64,000 nucleotides of DNA from Lunularia cruciata (lineage: Eukaryota > Streptophyta > Marchantiopsida > Lunulariales > Lunulariaceae). A program made the position numbers and the translations under genes. The notes below the pieces were generated by a model, which ran no database searches, was not told the DNA's origin, and was given only the letters and a program-made list of their open reading frames with translations. This document shows positions 20,201 through 32,599 of the stretch, one piece after another. The stretch covers positions 34,015,493 through 34,079,492 of the forward strand of contig OX419759.1 in the NCBI GenBank assembly GCA_948567375.1. The letters run 5' to 3'. Numbering within the stretch: position 1 is the stretch's first letter; the number at the start of each line of letters is the position of its first letter.

Positions 20201-22656
20201 GCTAGAAAGTAAGCCCGTACCTATCTTCCATGTTGAGAAACTTGGCTACGAAGTTAACAACTAACTTCTTTAGTAAATAAGTCCATATCTATCTCGAGTG
20301 CAATTAATGAGTCTATAGGCTATCTTAAGCACCTGATTATATTTAATAAGCATCTATAAATATCTTAGATCCCAAGAAGATAATATTGGAGCATAGAAGA
20401 AAAGAGACAGACAAAGAATTCAGTTGGAAGTACTTTGAACGCAAAAGCCTTAATTACATATTAGACTAGAACGTGTTTGCTCCTTTGTAAGTAGTCCATC
20501 AGATTCCTAACAAATTAATCAATACTTACAAAAGTTTTTCAATACCTTATAGCTTAAGTTATTGAAAGATTTCAATACCTTATTACCCTAATTAATCTCT
20601 AAATGTTGTTTTATTATGACTACAATTCCTTTAGGAAAACTATAAAGTACTTTTCTTGATATCTTATAAGCCTACTTAACATTGGGAAGGTTCATTGCTA
20701 CCTTCTAAACCTTCTTTTATAAAACTTCCCAAGCAAAGCTTAAGGTATATACAATTATATTTACAAACATTACAAATTTATACTAAATTATGATATACAT
20801 ATGGGATTTTTTAGGTCTTATTTCATTTTTTAATGCATACTATTCTCTCTAATATGTTGATATTCTACAATAATCAAAACAAAATCTAAAGTATAAGCCA
20901 TAGATTTACAAAGAGTTCAATAAGTTCCAAACAAACTGTATTTTTACTGAAATCAAAATGTGTGTGTTAATATTCGTAAGATGGCATAAATTTGTTAGTA
21001 TAAGTAGAGAGTAATACTCCATTCTTAAGAGCATATGTATACAAGAGAACCAGATTTTGTCTCAAAATTTATGCCCTTGTCCATAAGTATATATGTTCAT
21101 AAGTTTTATTTATTTATACCAAATTATCATATCTAAGAAGAAATAGTTATGACTTATATAATAAGGTATAGGAGTATTGGTGATATAACTATTACCAAAG
21201 TGTGTCAATAAATCAGGCAAAGGTGAGAGAATAAACATAATTATATATAATAGTTTATAAAAGGTACATTAGGTAATGAGTGGCCTTAATGAGGTAATTT
21301 TTATGATATTATATATAGAGAAGCCTCATTGAGCAAAATTTACATGGGAAAAACATGGATTTTGAAAAGAAGAAGTCAAAAGCAAAAGAGTAGTTTATCA
21401 TATATAATCATCGGTCATATCTTTGTAAGAATAGACTCGTTCTCCATAGTTAGCGTTATATATCTAAAGAAGTAATCATAGCCTACATTTTGTGATAGTT
21501 CAAGAGTTCATCATAACAAATAAGTAGAATTTCAGTGTGTAATTTTCTAGAAACTTCTAAAGGATATTCTCAAAAGAAACAAGGAAGTTTCATAAAGGAA
21601 TATTCAAATGATACATAGTTTTCCTCTTGAGAAATAAAGTGTCAAAGAACCTTCATAGAGATTGAGATTGAGATATCTGGCTAGAAAATTAGCAGAAAAC
21701 TTTGCTAATATGCAAACTTGTACATACCTCAGGTATAATAACCTGATTTGTGTAATCTTTGGTTAAGAGTTTTCTCCATTTAATTTATTGATCCAAAGTT
21801 TTCTCTACTCTTCTGTTCTATTCTATCTTCTCTACCGCTCCTTTCATCTTTTGGTCATCTAGATAAATATTAGAGCAATAATGTGATGGATGAAATCCAT
21901 TGTTCTCTTAAAAATTCACCTAAAATCATTGGGGTATTTACATCATTCTGATACATAGGAAAAATAAATATAAATGAATAGTACCTAAGTACTATTGATA
22001 TCAACTCCATAGTTTGTTTGGTCAAACTTTCTAATATACTATTAGTATGTTAGATGAGAATTTAGTGCATCTTTTTTGCATGGATAGATGTGAGGTATTT
22101 ACATTTTGAGTTAGAAGAAATTGATTTATCTTTACTTAACAATGATAAAAATGGTAGATATAATGAAAAACACAATGATTAAGGCAATGCATCAATGGAT
22201 TGGGAATATTGCTTGCTTGAATGTAGGAAGCACATGCTTAACCTCAAAAAGTAGAGAGAGAGACATTTAAAGAAGAAGCAAAGTGTGACCATTTCTCCAA
22301 GCCATAATCACTTGATCAAAATACAACTATAAGCAAAAGAGTGTTGTTTGTTTGATTGTGAGCCATACTTGTGAGCCCAAAAATGACAAAATGGTGATCA
22401 CCAAACTCTACTTGCTACAAGAAGTGTGAAGTGTATTGCAAAATCTTGGTAGAAGTATAAAGTTGAATTCAAAAAAGTAATTTTTTTTTGTCTTGATGGT
22501 GTCTTTGCAACAATTCAAGAGCACTCTCACATCTAGATTTCCAATTATCAATGTAATAAGCGGAACCAAAGATTAACTTATAGCTAAAATTGATTTGTTT
22601 GGTGAAAAGCTATATAAAAAGTATTCTTATGCAAATTCTTGAGATTCATCAGAGAG
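17250..22656. other. AT-rich region with no recognised gene
   Basis: Only short, stop-rich frames are present on both strands. It contains a short duplicated ctttttcacac unit near 18535-18562 and probable very old LTR remnants (see 20030-20500 and 21530-21885). Everything else is unassigned intergenic sequence. Confidence 0.5.
21530..21885 (+). repeat. Old LTR-like segment (related to one near 55580-55935)
   Basis: It shares ordered words with the later copy: a cluster of tctagaa/ttctaaag, then gcaa.c.tgtac..acctca.gtataa, then a T/C-rich stretch with ttctct. Both are followed by a degraded initiator-Met primer-binding-like site (here tattagagcaa). That suggests right ends of plus-oriented LTRs of one old family. 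Related but weaker words occur at 20030-20500 and 54020-54420. No coding remains were assigned. Confidence 0.3.
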
Positions 22657-23250
22657 TGTAATAGTCAAAGGATAGGAAAACCCCCAAGAGAAATATAGAA
22701 GAAGAAACACAAAGCTTCACACTCAATACTCCAATGCCCCAAAGGAACAATTTGTCCTTATTACATAGCAAATAGGATCCTCTCAAAGGAAGCTCTACCC
22801 TTTGATCAAATACATAAATGGGTGATATGCCATCAAGCTCTATCCTTAGACTAGTTGCATGGATGGGTGATGTGTTGGTCATTGTCCTTGTCTTGATCTA
22901 TCTAGTCATGCAAACAAGTCCAAATAGAAAGAATCTTCCTATAGGAAGCTCAAAATCACATGAATGAGGTACCATTAGAAAAGCTCTTGACAAGATAAAT
23001 ATTTAGGGGGGGAAGCCAACCATTCTCTATAATAAGCAAATTATTCTATTTTTTAGGTCTAATTCATCCATTTAGGCTTCCAAAATTGGCTTTAAAGTTT
23101 CTTGGTGTTTTTGGCTCCTACTCTATTAATAGAAGTACTATTTTGGTGACACCTCTATTTGATCTATTTGGTCCATCATATATAACATCTTTCCAAATGT
23201 TACGAGCTGATTTCCACCTCTGGATAACATTTTGAGCTACTTGTATTCCA
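22657..23250 (-). repeat. 3' LTR of family A copy 2 (594 bp)
   Basis: Plus-strand ends are tgtaatagtc and gtattcca. It matches the LTRs at 43674-44409 and 51845-52570 over segments such as gatgccccaaagga, gggtgatatgcc and gaggtaccatt. It lacks the 155-bp internal duplication of copy 1. Confidence 0.85.
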
Positions 23251-23289
23251 AACCTCCCCCCTTGTAAGGTGTAACGTCCTCATTGTAAA

Positions 23290-23481
23290 ATTATTGCTCA
23301 AAAGATTGCACTAGCACCGGTGCATGGCTCAAGTTGGCTATTGGCTTGCATGTTGCCTCATAAAATGTGCATGCTTTCCAATGTAGAAGATATTCCACAC
23401 ATGGATGGCGGGTACCAAGGATGAGTTTATAGAGAATGTGTTTGACTTTGTATTCCTCCATGCCATCAAAAAGTTGTGGAC
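23290..23481 (-). pseudogene. C-terminal chromodomain of family A copy 2 polyprotein
   Basis: The frame reads EEYKVKHILYKLILG, PCVEYLLHWKACTFYEATCK and ANLSHAPVLVQSFEQ. The EEY.V..IL, LL.WK and EAT pattern is the chromodomain found at the end of chromovirus integrases, which targets integration to marked chromatin. This segment is free of stops, but the Trp of the usual TWEP is Cys. It is separated from the integrase by the nested solo LTR. Confidence 0.7.
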
Positions 23482-24167
23482 TGTGAGCCAGCCTGCCTCT
23501 CACTTAGGATGAACGTCTTAGGGCTATTATAGTAGCTCATCATGGACTAAGAAGGCAAGGAGCTCCAACCCCATCATACTCCTCCAAGGCTAACTTTTAA
23601 AGACTCAAACCATTGCTTATTAGAGAACTCAAAGAGAGAGATAGTTGCAAATGAAAGGATGATGAATACCTCATCATCCCTAGTTTATATACTTGTGAAA
23701 TAATTACACATCAAAGTTACTAATTATTGGAGTAACTCAAGTTACTAGGCTAAAAGTCAAATAAAGTCAAAATTTTAAAGGAATATATATATTCATCAGA
23801 ATATTCCTCCAAGCATGTGATCTTATCTTGACCCAACCATGAAGGCAAGGATTGTTTCACATGGGCTATCCTTGGACTATAGTAGAATCTAAAGCAAAAA
23901 GGCTTGTGGGTCCAAGAATTCTTAACTCTTTCCCCAAAGCCAAACACCCAAGAATAATACTAAGTCAATACACTAAACCAAAATTAGTGGTACTGATCTT
24001 TTCTACTCCTTCTAAAGTAAGGTTCCCTCTATCTTAGCCATGATTAATTTTAGCTAATCATGACTAATGTAGAACTGTCATTTATCTCTATATGAATAAT
24101 CTATTATAAGTACTTATAATACCAAAGTAAATATCACAATACCACTCACATGCTCAAGGTCTAACTT
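23482..24167 (-). repeat. Solo LTR (family B) nested in family A copy 2
   Basis: It starts TGTGAGCC at 23482 and ends near 24167 (ctaact where the relative has gttaca). It is similar over its length to 5809-6498, including ggcaaggag, catcatactcctccaagg and tatatacttgtgaaata. No clear target duplication is left. Removing it rejoins the integrase C-terminal part to the chromodomain, as seen in copy 1 at 51480-51640. Confidence 0.75.
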
Positions 24168-25230
24168 CTTGTATGGAAGGAAAGTGGAGTGGTCAAGGTG
24201 CATTTCTATGTAGAACGGAAACATAAAACACTAGATGGATTTTCATGTGTGGCACTAGTTCAAGGTGATAGGCCGCTATGCCAATTCAATGAAGGATGGG
24301 AGAAGGCTTAATAAAATGAGGTTTAAGCTTCCAAGGGCAAACAAAAGTGAGTTTGGTTGTGGATAGCCAAACTTGATTCCCAACATCAAACTCCATGTGA
24401 TGGTAATGTGCATCTACATATTGTTTGTGTTGATTTTGTGCAATCAACAACTTGTGCTTGGTGTTCTTTATATACTTTTGAATTCTATGAACAAAGGTGT
24501 TGACAATATCATCCTTGGTAGCCATTGTGTGGATCTTCATCAAGCTCAAAGGTATGAAAGGATGCTCTACATACATGAGGAGGAATGGTGTGACCTATGT
24601 AGATGCATTCACTAAAATGTTGTAATCAAACTCCACTAGTGGAAGTAAGGTGTCCCACCTCTCTTGCTCATCTAAAGTGAAGTCTCCCAACATGTCTTCA
24701 ATAGTGCAATTAGCCTGCTCTATTTTTCCATCGGTCTATAAATGGTAAGCTATAGACATTACAAATTTGGTTTTGAAAACACCAAAGAATGTTCTCTAGA
24801 ACAAATGAGTGAATTGAGTAACTTTATTGGTGATGAGCACTCAAGATATACCATGGTGAGAAAAGACTATGGCTAGGTACAATTGAGCTAATTTTGGAGT
24901 AGTCATATCCTTGGTGGTAGAATGCACATGAATCATTTTGATGAGTTGGTCAACAAAGACTATGATGGAGTCAAACCTTGAGGTGGTCTTGGGCAATCTA
25001 TGCTTACCTATTCCTAATATTGTGTAGGAGTAGAAAAGGGTTGAAGGATTCTTGCTTGAGCTTGAATAGACGGTTATTTTTTTGACAAAGTAGGTAGCTT
25101 CAAATATATTCCAACAGATCATTACTCATCTTGGGCCAATAGTAATGGCATTTGATTGCATCTACGGTATTGTCCACTCCAACATGACCTATAATAGCAA
25201 AATCATGACATTTTGCTAGGATGATGGTTC
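24168..25230 (-). pseudogene. Integrase of family A copy 2
   Basis: The minus strand reads TTSRFDSIIVFVDQLIKMIH, TTKDMTTPKLAQLYLAIVFS and HHGIS, then the later EHPFIPLSLMKI and FDVGNQVWLSTTKLT (GPY/F-type C-terminal region). These align with the same blocks in copy 1. The frame changes and stops several times. It ends at the nested solo LTR. Non-functional. Confidence 0.7.
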
Positions 25231-26680
25231 TTATATCTATGGCATCCAAGATCAATAACTTGCTATCACAAAAGGTGAGTCCTTGGGTATCAGTGATGCC
25301 TTTAGATGATTAAGTGCCTACAATCTATGGGTCAAGTTTTGTAGCAGTTTTGTCCTTGGAAAAAATTTTGGATTCATCTTGACCTCTACCACTGGAGTTG
25401 TTGCTAAATGCATTTAGGTGAATGCATCTACAAGTTGCTTCTTACATTCCACATAGATGATCATCATGTTGAACCATTGTCTCCACTTTCCCCACCAAAT
25501 CTATAAATAAGATAGATCTTTTTGTGTCTCAAGGTAGACTAGAGGTTTATGGTCTATCTCCAAGACAAATTCCTTCTTGCCAAGATAATGCTTCTAATGC
25601 TTGGTTGCAAGGACAACGGTCAACTTTTCTCATTTGGTTGTGTTATAGTTGCAATCTACTAGTAACAACTTTCAAGAGAAATATGCAATTGGGTGCCACC
25701 ATCATGCCATTCTTTTCATAGGATTGCTCTTATTGCAATGCTTGATGCATCCATAGCTAACTTGAATGGGCAATTTGAGTCATACCATCCCAAGATTGGT
25801 GCATGTAGTAGTGCATCTTTCAATTCATAAAAGGCTAATTCTTGTGTGATTCTCTACACCCACTTCTTCCCCTTGCCAAGTAGTACCATTAGAGGTTGTA
25901 TGAACTTGGGGAAGTCCTTGAAAATTTGATGATAGCACCTTGTCAATCCCAATAAACTCTTGAGTTGAGTCTTATCTTTTGGAGCACCCCATTTCTAAAT
26001 GACCTCTATTTTATCTATTAACACTTGAATATCTTTTGCACTTACTATATGCACCAAGTAATCTACTTTGGACTTGCCAAACTTGCACTTTGAGATTTTG
26101 GCATGCAATTAATTTTGTCATAGAATTTGGAGGACTTCCCACAGATGTTGCATGTGCTAGATCATCATCTTGCTGTAGAGTAAGGTGTCATCTAGGAAAA
26201 TGATAACAAATTTATCCAATTATGGACAAAATATGTCATTCATCAAACTATGAAAGTGCTTGGTGTGTTTTTGAGGTTTAATGGCATCACTAGGTACTCA
26301 AAGTGATAATACCTTGTTTGAAAGGCATTTTTGTGTATGTCTTCTCCCGTTATCTTGATTTGGTTGTAATTGCTATACAATTCAAGTTTGGTGAAGTGTT
26401 TTGTCCCATTGAATTAATCAAATAGGTCATCCATGTGAGGTAAGGGATATTTATTGTTCAACTTTTGTTAATTTAGGTTCCAATAGTCAATGCACATGCA
26501 CGTTGTACCATCCTTATTCTTCACAAACAAGATAGGAGCCCCATATAGTGATATGATAATTAAATAAACCCTCTCTGCAATATTTCCTTAATTTGAGCCT
26601 CACATTCCTCCAACTCATGAGGTGATAGTTGATATGGGGCCTTTCAAGGAGGCATCCTCTACAAAAGTAGCTCCATTTTA
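25231..26680 (-). pseudogene. Reverse transcriptase and RNase H of family A copy 2
   Basis: In minus orientation: [13 protein letters not shown] with CMCIDY, FTKLELYSNYNQIKITGEDI (motif A Asp replaced by Glu), YHYFEYL, IIFLDDTLLYS (active-site DD kept), LLGLTRCYHQIF, then an RNase H region around 25500-25900. Multiple stops and shifts are present. The order and motifs match copy 1. Confidence 0.65.
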
Positions 26681-26999
26681 TGATCTATTCTCCTTTTTGG
26701 TGGTCTTTAAACCTTGAAACTCATTGACCATATCTTTTAAATTCTCATGAATTTTTCTATTGAATTTGTGCACTCTAGACTTCTCTTATTAAACCCATGA
26801 AACATCTTTTTGTCTTATTAATAGCTACAGTCCTTATGACATAAAGAGGCAATTCTTACCTTTGTGGTCTTTCTTTAACCCCAATGATCTTCTATTGGCT
26901 AGTTCTCACTCCTTTCTTTGTAGTGTTCCATCCATGGCATGCCTAATATCAGATCATGATGAGCTAACCATATCACTCACCACTCAATCACTTCTTGAT

Positions 27000-27320
27000 A
27001 CTCTCTTATAGATAGTGTTACTTTCCTCCTTATTGACTCAATCCTCTATGTCTGACCATTAGGTAACTCTACTTCTTCATTCTACCATTCTTTAGTTCCA
27101 TCTCTAACCTTATTGCAACAAAGCAAGACAAGAAATTTTCTATTGCTCTAAGGTCTATCAATACTCTCATGTGATTGCCTTCTAAGACTCCATTTATAAT
27201 AATCAATTGTGCATTTGTCTTCCTCAACCTTTGTGCATTTTTCCTCTTCCTCTTCACACTCTTACTCTTTTCCTTGAGCTAGTAAGGCCATGAGGTACAT
27301 TTATTGGCAATCTTCATTTT
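27000..27320 (-). pseudogene. Aspartic protease remnant of family A copy 2
   Basis: The frame reads AQLIIINGVLEGNHMRVLID, then LRAIENFLSCFVAIRLEMEL. The active-site DSGA of retropepsins is DLRA here, so the catalytic Asp remains but the Ser-Gly is lost. It sits between the gag zinc knuckle and RT. Confidence 0.6.
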
Positions 27321-27399
27321 TTGATGTGATTTCAACATCCTCCTCTTCAATTCATCTCTCTATGTTGTTCAAAGGTTGCTTGTATAGAGGCCAAGGGCC

Positions 27400-28970
27400 T
27401 CTAGAAAGACAAGCATGACAATTGATGGCTATGTGTTCAACTTAGCTGCAATTGTAACAACATTGTGGTTCTACTCAAGTCCATTTCCTCATGGAATTTT
27501 GTCTCTCCTTTCTTTGACCCATCCCCATTCTCCTTAGAACGGTCATGCTCCTTGGTATTGGAACCAAATGTTGCACAATTCCATAAGAACTGGTCCATGA
27601 AAAGAGGGTGTCTCAGCCTCATAGTGTTGCATTTGGACTACCTCTTCACCTCCTCTAAGCACCCTTGCTATTCTTTGAGTGCATGCAAAGGATTCAAATG
27701 TAGTGTGAGGATTTTCTACTAATACCTCTTGTGAATTTTTTCTTTTAACCCCCATTTAAAATTTTCTAGAGCTTTTTTTGGACTCATATTGGTTATTGCA
27801 ACTTGTAGATCAAGAAATGTACCAACATACTCTAGTATGCTATTCTTTTGCTTCAACTCCTAGAGTCAAGTTTGGGCTATCTTCACAGAATCCACATATT
27901 AAAAGTTCTTTAGTGGCCTTCTTGCATTGCCATCTAAGTGATCTTTCTTCCTTTTGCAAACAACAATTGTTCTTAAGCATCATACCATGTGAGGGCTTTA
28001 TTGTTCAAATACCCACATGAAAACATGCATATTGAATGATCAATGATCTTAGTTATGAATAATCATAACTATCAATTCATTCTTGAAGTCCAATTTTCCA
28101 CTTCTCCAATGGAATATTTTCCCTTGTAAGGCTCAATGTTGCACTTCTTCTTCATTTGGAGTAAAAATGTGGCTTCATTATTGACCGGTGTTGGTATCAT
28201 TGGCGTGAGCAATTCTTGAGGTGCCTTGGCTACTAGTACTAGGTTTTAGGATAGTTCTCCTTCATGCATTACCTGATTGTTCTTGAAGGCACATACTTGA
28301 CTTTACAATGCCTCTATTGTCATCTTGATCTCCCAAAACTCATTCAACATCTCTTGCATTCCTTGCATTCTTATGACTATGGCTTTGTGATTTATACACA
28401 AGGCAAATACTCAATTGCTACTTCTTACTTCAATAGAAGGTTAATGTCATCACTCTAGAAAGTGCATGGACTATTAGGACTATCATTGGGACCTCAAAAA
28501 CTATTGCTTGTTGATAATATTCTTCACCAAAATTGTGGACTATGAAATCTCTAAACATCACTTTTTTTTCTAACCACATAATGGATTTCTACTTACAGGT
28601 TGGAAGGGAGAAGGTTTGGTATATTCAGATCTACTACCTCATACAAAATTAAGATTATCAAATCTTATTCTCTATCATATATCATCATAGGTAGAATCAT
28701 TGGGTTTGGTGAATTCATCATTTTGTCTATCAACTCTACTCCAAAAAGATAAAAATATATACTCTCACTTGCTCATACTAGATGTACATAATCTTGATGT
28801 AGAATGGATTCAAGAATAGAAAGTGAAGTGTAGTAAATTCTCCTCCATGAGCCTTTATCCCATCCTCTCTTTAAAACTCTCCCAATCTATCAATTATACT
28901 ATGTTTTCTTCATTCAAAATTATTCAGTCTCAGTACCATGTGTTCCTCCAAGAGGGGTGATTCACTGTGT
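27400..28970 (-). pseudogene. Gag remnant of family A copy 2 with zinc knuckle
   Basis: A CX2CX4HX4C zinc knuckle (CYNC....H....C) is visible at about 27405-27455 with an in-frame stop inside. Upstream sequence is homologous to the copy 1 gag by position and shared words, but is heavily degraded. It would have packaged element RNA in virus-like particles. Confidence 0.5.
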
Positions 28971-28985
28971 TGGATTGAAATACCC

Positions 28986-28997
28986 GCTCTAATACCA
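28986..28997 (-). promoter_or_regulatory. Primer-binding site (initiator tRNA-Met)
   Basis: Minus strand reads TGGTATTAGAGC directly beside the 5' LTR, one change from the plant initiator-Met consensus TGGTATCAGAGC. Confidence 0.8.
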
Positions 28998-28998
28998 T

Positions 28999-29576
28999 TA
29001 TAATATTCCAAGGACATGAGAATCTCCAAGAGAAACTAAAAAGAAGAAATACAAAGCTTCACATTCAATACTTTGATGCCCCAATGCTTTGGAGCACCTT
29101 GTCTTTATTATATAACAAAGATTATCTTCTCAAAGGAAGCTCTACCATTGGATAAGATACATGGATTTATGGCATGTCAATGAGCTCTACACTTTCATGG
29201 ACATATGATGTATTGGTCCTTGTCCCATGTGGTTGGTCAAACAAGTTCAACAAAAGAATCTATAAGGAATTTTCCCATAAGAAGCTCAAAATCATATGGG
29301 TGAGGTACCATTGGAAAGGTCTTGATGGGACAACCAATGGGGAGAGAAAGGTAGCCAAAGGGAGGGATCTCTCTATTTTTTAGGTCTAATTCATCTGTTT
29401 AGGCATCTAAAATTGGCTCTAAAGTTTTCATAGTGTTTTCAACTCCTACCTTATTAGTGGAAGTACTCTTTTGGTGACATCTACTTGATCTACTTATTCA
29501 TCATATATAACATCCTTCATGATGATACCAAGCCAATTTCCACCTGCAGATAATATTTCTAGCTACTATTATTACA
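28999..29576 (-). repeat. 5' LTR of family A copy 2 (578 bp)
   Basis: Plus-strand ends are tataatattcc and attattaca. It pairs with 22657-23250. A 5-bp flank aagag follows. Confidence 0.85.
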
Positions 29577-29581
29577 AAGAG

Positions 29582-31967
29582 AAGCATTAGATTTTTCAGA
29601 ACATAGATTGAAGCTCTCCTACAAATATAGAGATATTCAGCAAGCAGCAAACAATGAGAAGCCATATTGATTGCAAATGTATATTACTACCTTGTCTCTT
29701 CAAAACTTATGTGTCCATAAAACACACAAGTTATGAAACCTACACAAGAGAATGAATCATATTCATATGGATATTGATATTATTGTTATTGAGGTTGATA
29801 GAGTGTGATTATTAGCAATATCTTGGAAATATAAATATTGTCCAAATGCATGAGACAAAATCAACTGAGTGTACAAGTTGAGTACATGCAGGAGCAGTTA
29901 AGCAACTTACTAAAATTACCATTCATTATGTATGATTTAAGACAAAATCCTTAATATTTATAGTATAATCTCAAATTCTCCTTGTAAGATTTGAGTGGAT
30001 TATGGTTGTTTAGAAAATGGTATGTTAATGTAATTTGCAAATAAAATTCAGGTTTTGTTGCATGTGGAAAGTAAATTTCTTCATGATTCCTAATTGAAGA
30101 AAATGATTTATCTTTTGCACTCTTCATCCAACATTGTTAAAGATGACATAAGGATCATTATCATTTGTTATTGCACCTTCATAATGTGATCTTTTAGGAT
30201 AACCTATTGCTTCAACTTCCTAATGCTCAAGTTGATTGAGCAAAATTCAAGTCCAAATAAATATACAAGGACAAATTCTACATCCAATATAGATTAAGAA
30301 GAGCATCTCATGTTATAACACTTGATGCAAAGGATAAGCATGTCAATGTCACAACAGTTGAGCTTTTTATGAAAGAGAGACTAATATAATGACACTTTTA
30401 CAAGTAGAAATTATTTTGTAAGAAATCAAAATATGAGTTTGAAGGACGAGTATGCTACCTTCTTGGTTCACAAGGTTTTGAATTGAAGGCTTCACTGTAG
30501 GGTGGGGGAAGAAAATGGCTTTTATGGATTGGCCAACTTCAAGAAATGTTAATGATGTTTGAGGATCCAATTGATTGGCAAGCTTTGCTTGATGGTTGAT
30601 ATATCACTTTTTTCTTTTTACATAATGCAAAACTTCTCATCAATCTCCTAAGTAGAGATATTATGCTCGAAAATCTCTAAGATAAGGATGACATACTCAA
30701 CTGGATTGACAAGGAATAGGTCACTTTTGGACAACTCAAGGACTTGATAATAACTCATCTAATACTAAAACTCTATGATCCAAATTTAGCTTTAAGTACA
30801 TTCTTTTGATACTTTTAACTTTTCCTTTAGAATTGCACTACAAAAAGAGAGTACAAGTGGTTTGCACCCAATTTCCTTCATCTTAATGAGGTTCAAGTCA
30901 TTAAAATGTAAACTAAAAGAATCAAGCAATTAATATAAAATATATAACTAAGTGTAGATGTCTATGATATAATAATACAAGGTGCCAACTTCATCATAAA
31001 ATGTATGGAAGCCTCTTTTCAAATACTTAAGATGCAAATAAACTAGTAAACAAATTATATCATAAGGATTTCATTGATTCAATTATCTAAAAAAATCAAC
31101 CATGTTCTTATGAACTTGAATAAGTAGTCTTGGTATACACTAATATGATTTAACTACATTATATACCCCAAGAATGTTACATTTCTCAAAAGCAGCTATT
31201 TTAATTTTGTTTAAGAGCTAGACATGGTGTTTTAGGTTGAGCTATGAGCTAGACATGATGATATTTAGGTTTTTTGTTATTTTTTGTTAGGTAAGCTAGT
31301 ATATTACGCACTAAAACACAAGCTATATTGCATAAATTAACTTTGAAGCCTGTGAAAAACACCTATCATTGATGGGAAGAGCAACTTAAACTATGTGACA
31401 TAAACTTTAGATAGACACTTGGAAGTTTTTCATTGCTCTATATGCCTTTCCTTGTTAGCTTGATCTCAACTTCCACAATTATATCCAATATTAATGTGAT
31501 AAAAGTAAAGGAGAATACAAGTAACCTTCCAACTATTTTAAGCATGCATTTTGGTTTAGGATTATTTATTCCATTTTCTATCAAGACTTGATTGTTGTAT
31601 AAGTGGGATCAATATATGTTTTGCATTATCATACTCTATATTTGTATTATTTGCAATAAGCACATGATCTTCCCATGTCATGGCACCTTGGAGTAGATAG
31701 GACTACTCATCTTCTTCAACACTCTTGACGGTGCCTATATATAGCTTAAAATATTTATACATTGCTTTTTGTGTGAAGTTACCAAAGGAATAACATTTTG
31801 AAACTTAGATCCATTGGTGTTCTCCAGCTGTTGTAATATTTTACCTCATTTAAAGAGTATACAAGCTTGAATTGATTTTTTCCTCATATCTCTACTCTAG
31901 ATTATATTATAAGATATATATTTATGGATAAATTAGGTAAACAAATCCACTTTGTTCTTCCAACTAA
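29582..31967. other. AT-rich region with a possible gypsy RNase H fossil
   Basis: Around 30700-30930 the plus strand reads QLKDLIITHLILKLYDPNLA, then WFAPNFLHLNEVQVIKM after stops. This resembles the start of a gypsy RNase H (L..L...PIL...DP). No ends, LTRs or other domains were found. The rest is unassigned. Confidence 0.3.
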
Positions 31968-32377
31968 TATAAAAGATAAAGGAGAAAAATAAGAGATTGT
32001 AAGATTATATATGGAGCTCTCAAATGAGGGAACCTCCAAATGCCTAACACAAGCTTGGACTTTGATATTCTAAGTACAAGACTAAGTACCATTAGTAATC
32101 TAAGTACAAGGCTCCCAAGAATCTTCTAAGGAAAGTTGCTTTTGAAATCCATTCTTCTTGGAGTGAAAGCCAAGATAGCAGCAATCTACTTGTTGTGCAA
32201 GCTAAGCTAGCAATTTACTCAACATACAAATCATTGCGTCATTGAGAAGCTCCTAAATGCTGCTCAAACCAAGAAGCTTCATAGATACTTAAAGAAATTT
32301 TTTATAATTCCTATATGTATGCTAGGTTTATATCGTTTTTGCTATATATAGCTTATTGCTAAGTCAATATTATTACA
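31968..32377 (-). repeat. 3' LTR of family C copy 1
   Basis: Plus-strand ends are tataaaag and tattaca. It pairs with 36966-37386. Confidence 0.8.
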
Positions 32378-32599
32378 TACTCTCCCACCTCTAGTTGATG
32401 AAGCTTTCATAACCATAGAGTCTTAAGAGTCTTTTATGGCAATTTGAGCATTTTGGTGATGAGAAAGACGTTCCATGTGGCATTAAACAAGGATATTTTG
32501 TTTGAAGAAATTTATATTTGATTTGTCATTGGTGACCATGTTGGATGGCTCTTTGTGAAACAATACCATCTACTTTGTATTCTTTATCATTGCAAAACA

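Larger units (their letters stand above)
22657..29576 (-). mobile_element. Family A chromodomain-type Ty3/gypsy retrotransposon (copy 2), nearly complete but decayed
   Basis: Two related LTRs bound the element: 3' LTR at 22657-23250 and 5' LTR at 28999-29576. Flanks gagag (22652-22656) and aagag (29577-29581) match at 4 of 5 positions as target duplication. A primer-binding site complementary to initiator tRNA-Met lies at 28986-28997, and a purine-rich tract next to the 3' LTR reads aggggggaggtt on the minus strand. Internal order is gag, protease, RT, RNase H, integrase, chromodomain. A family B solo LTR (23482-24167) is nested between integrase end and chromodomain. All of pol is broken. 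Confidence 0.85.
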
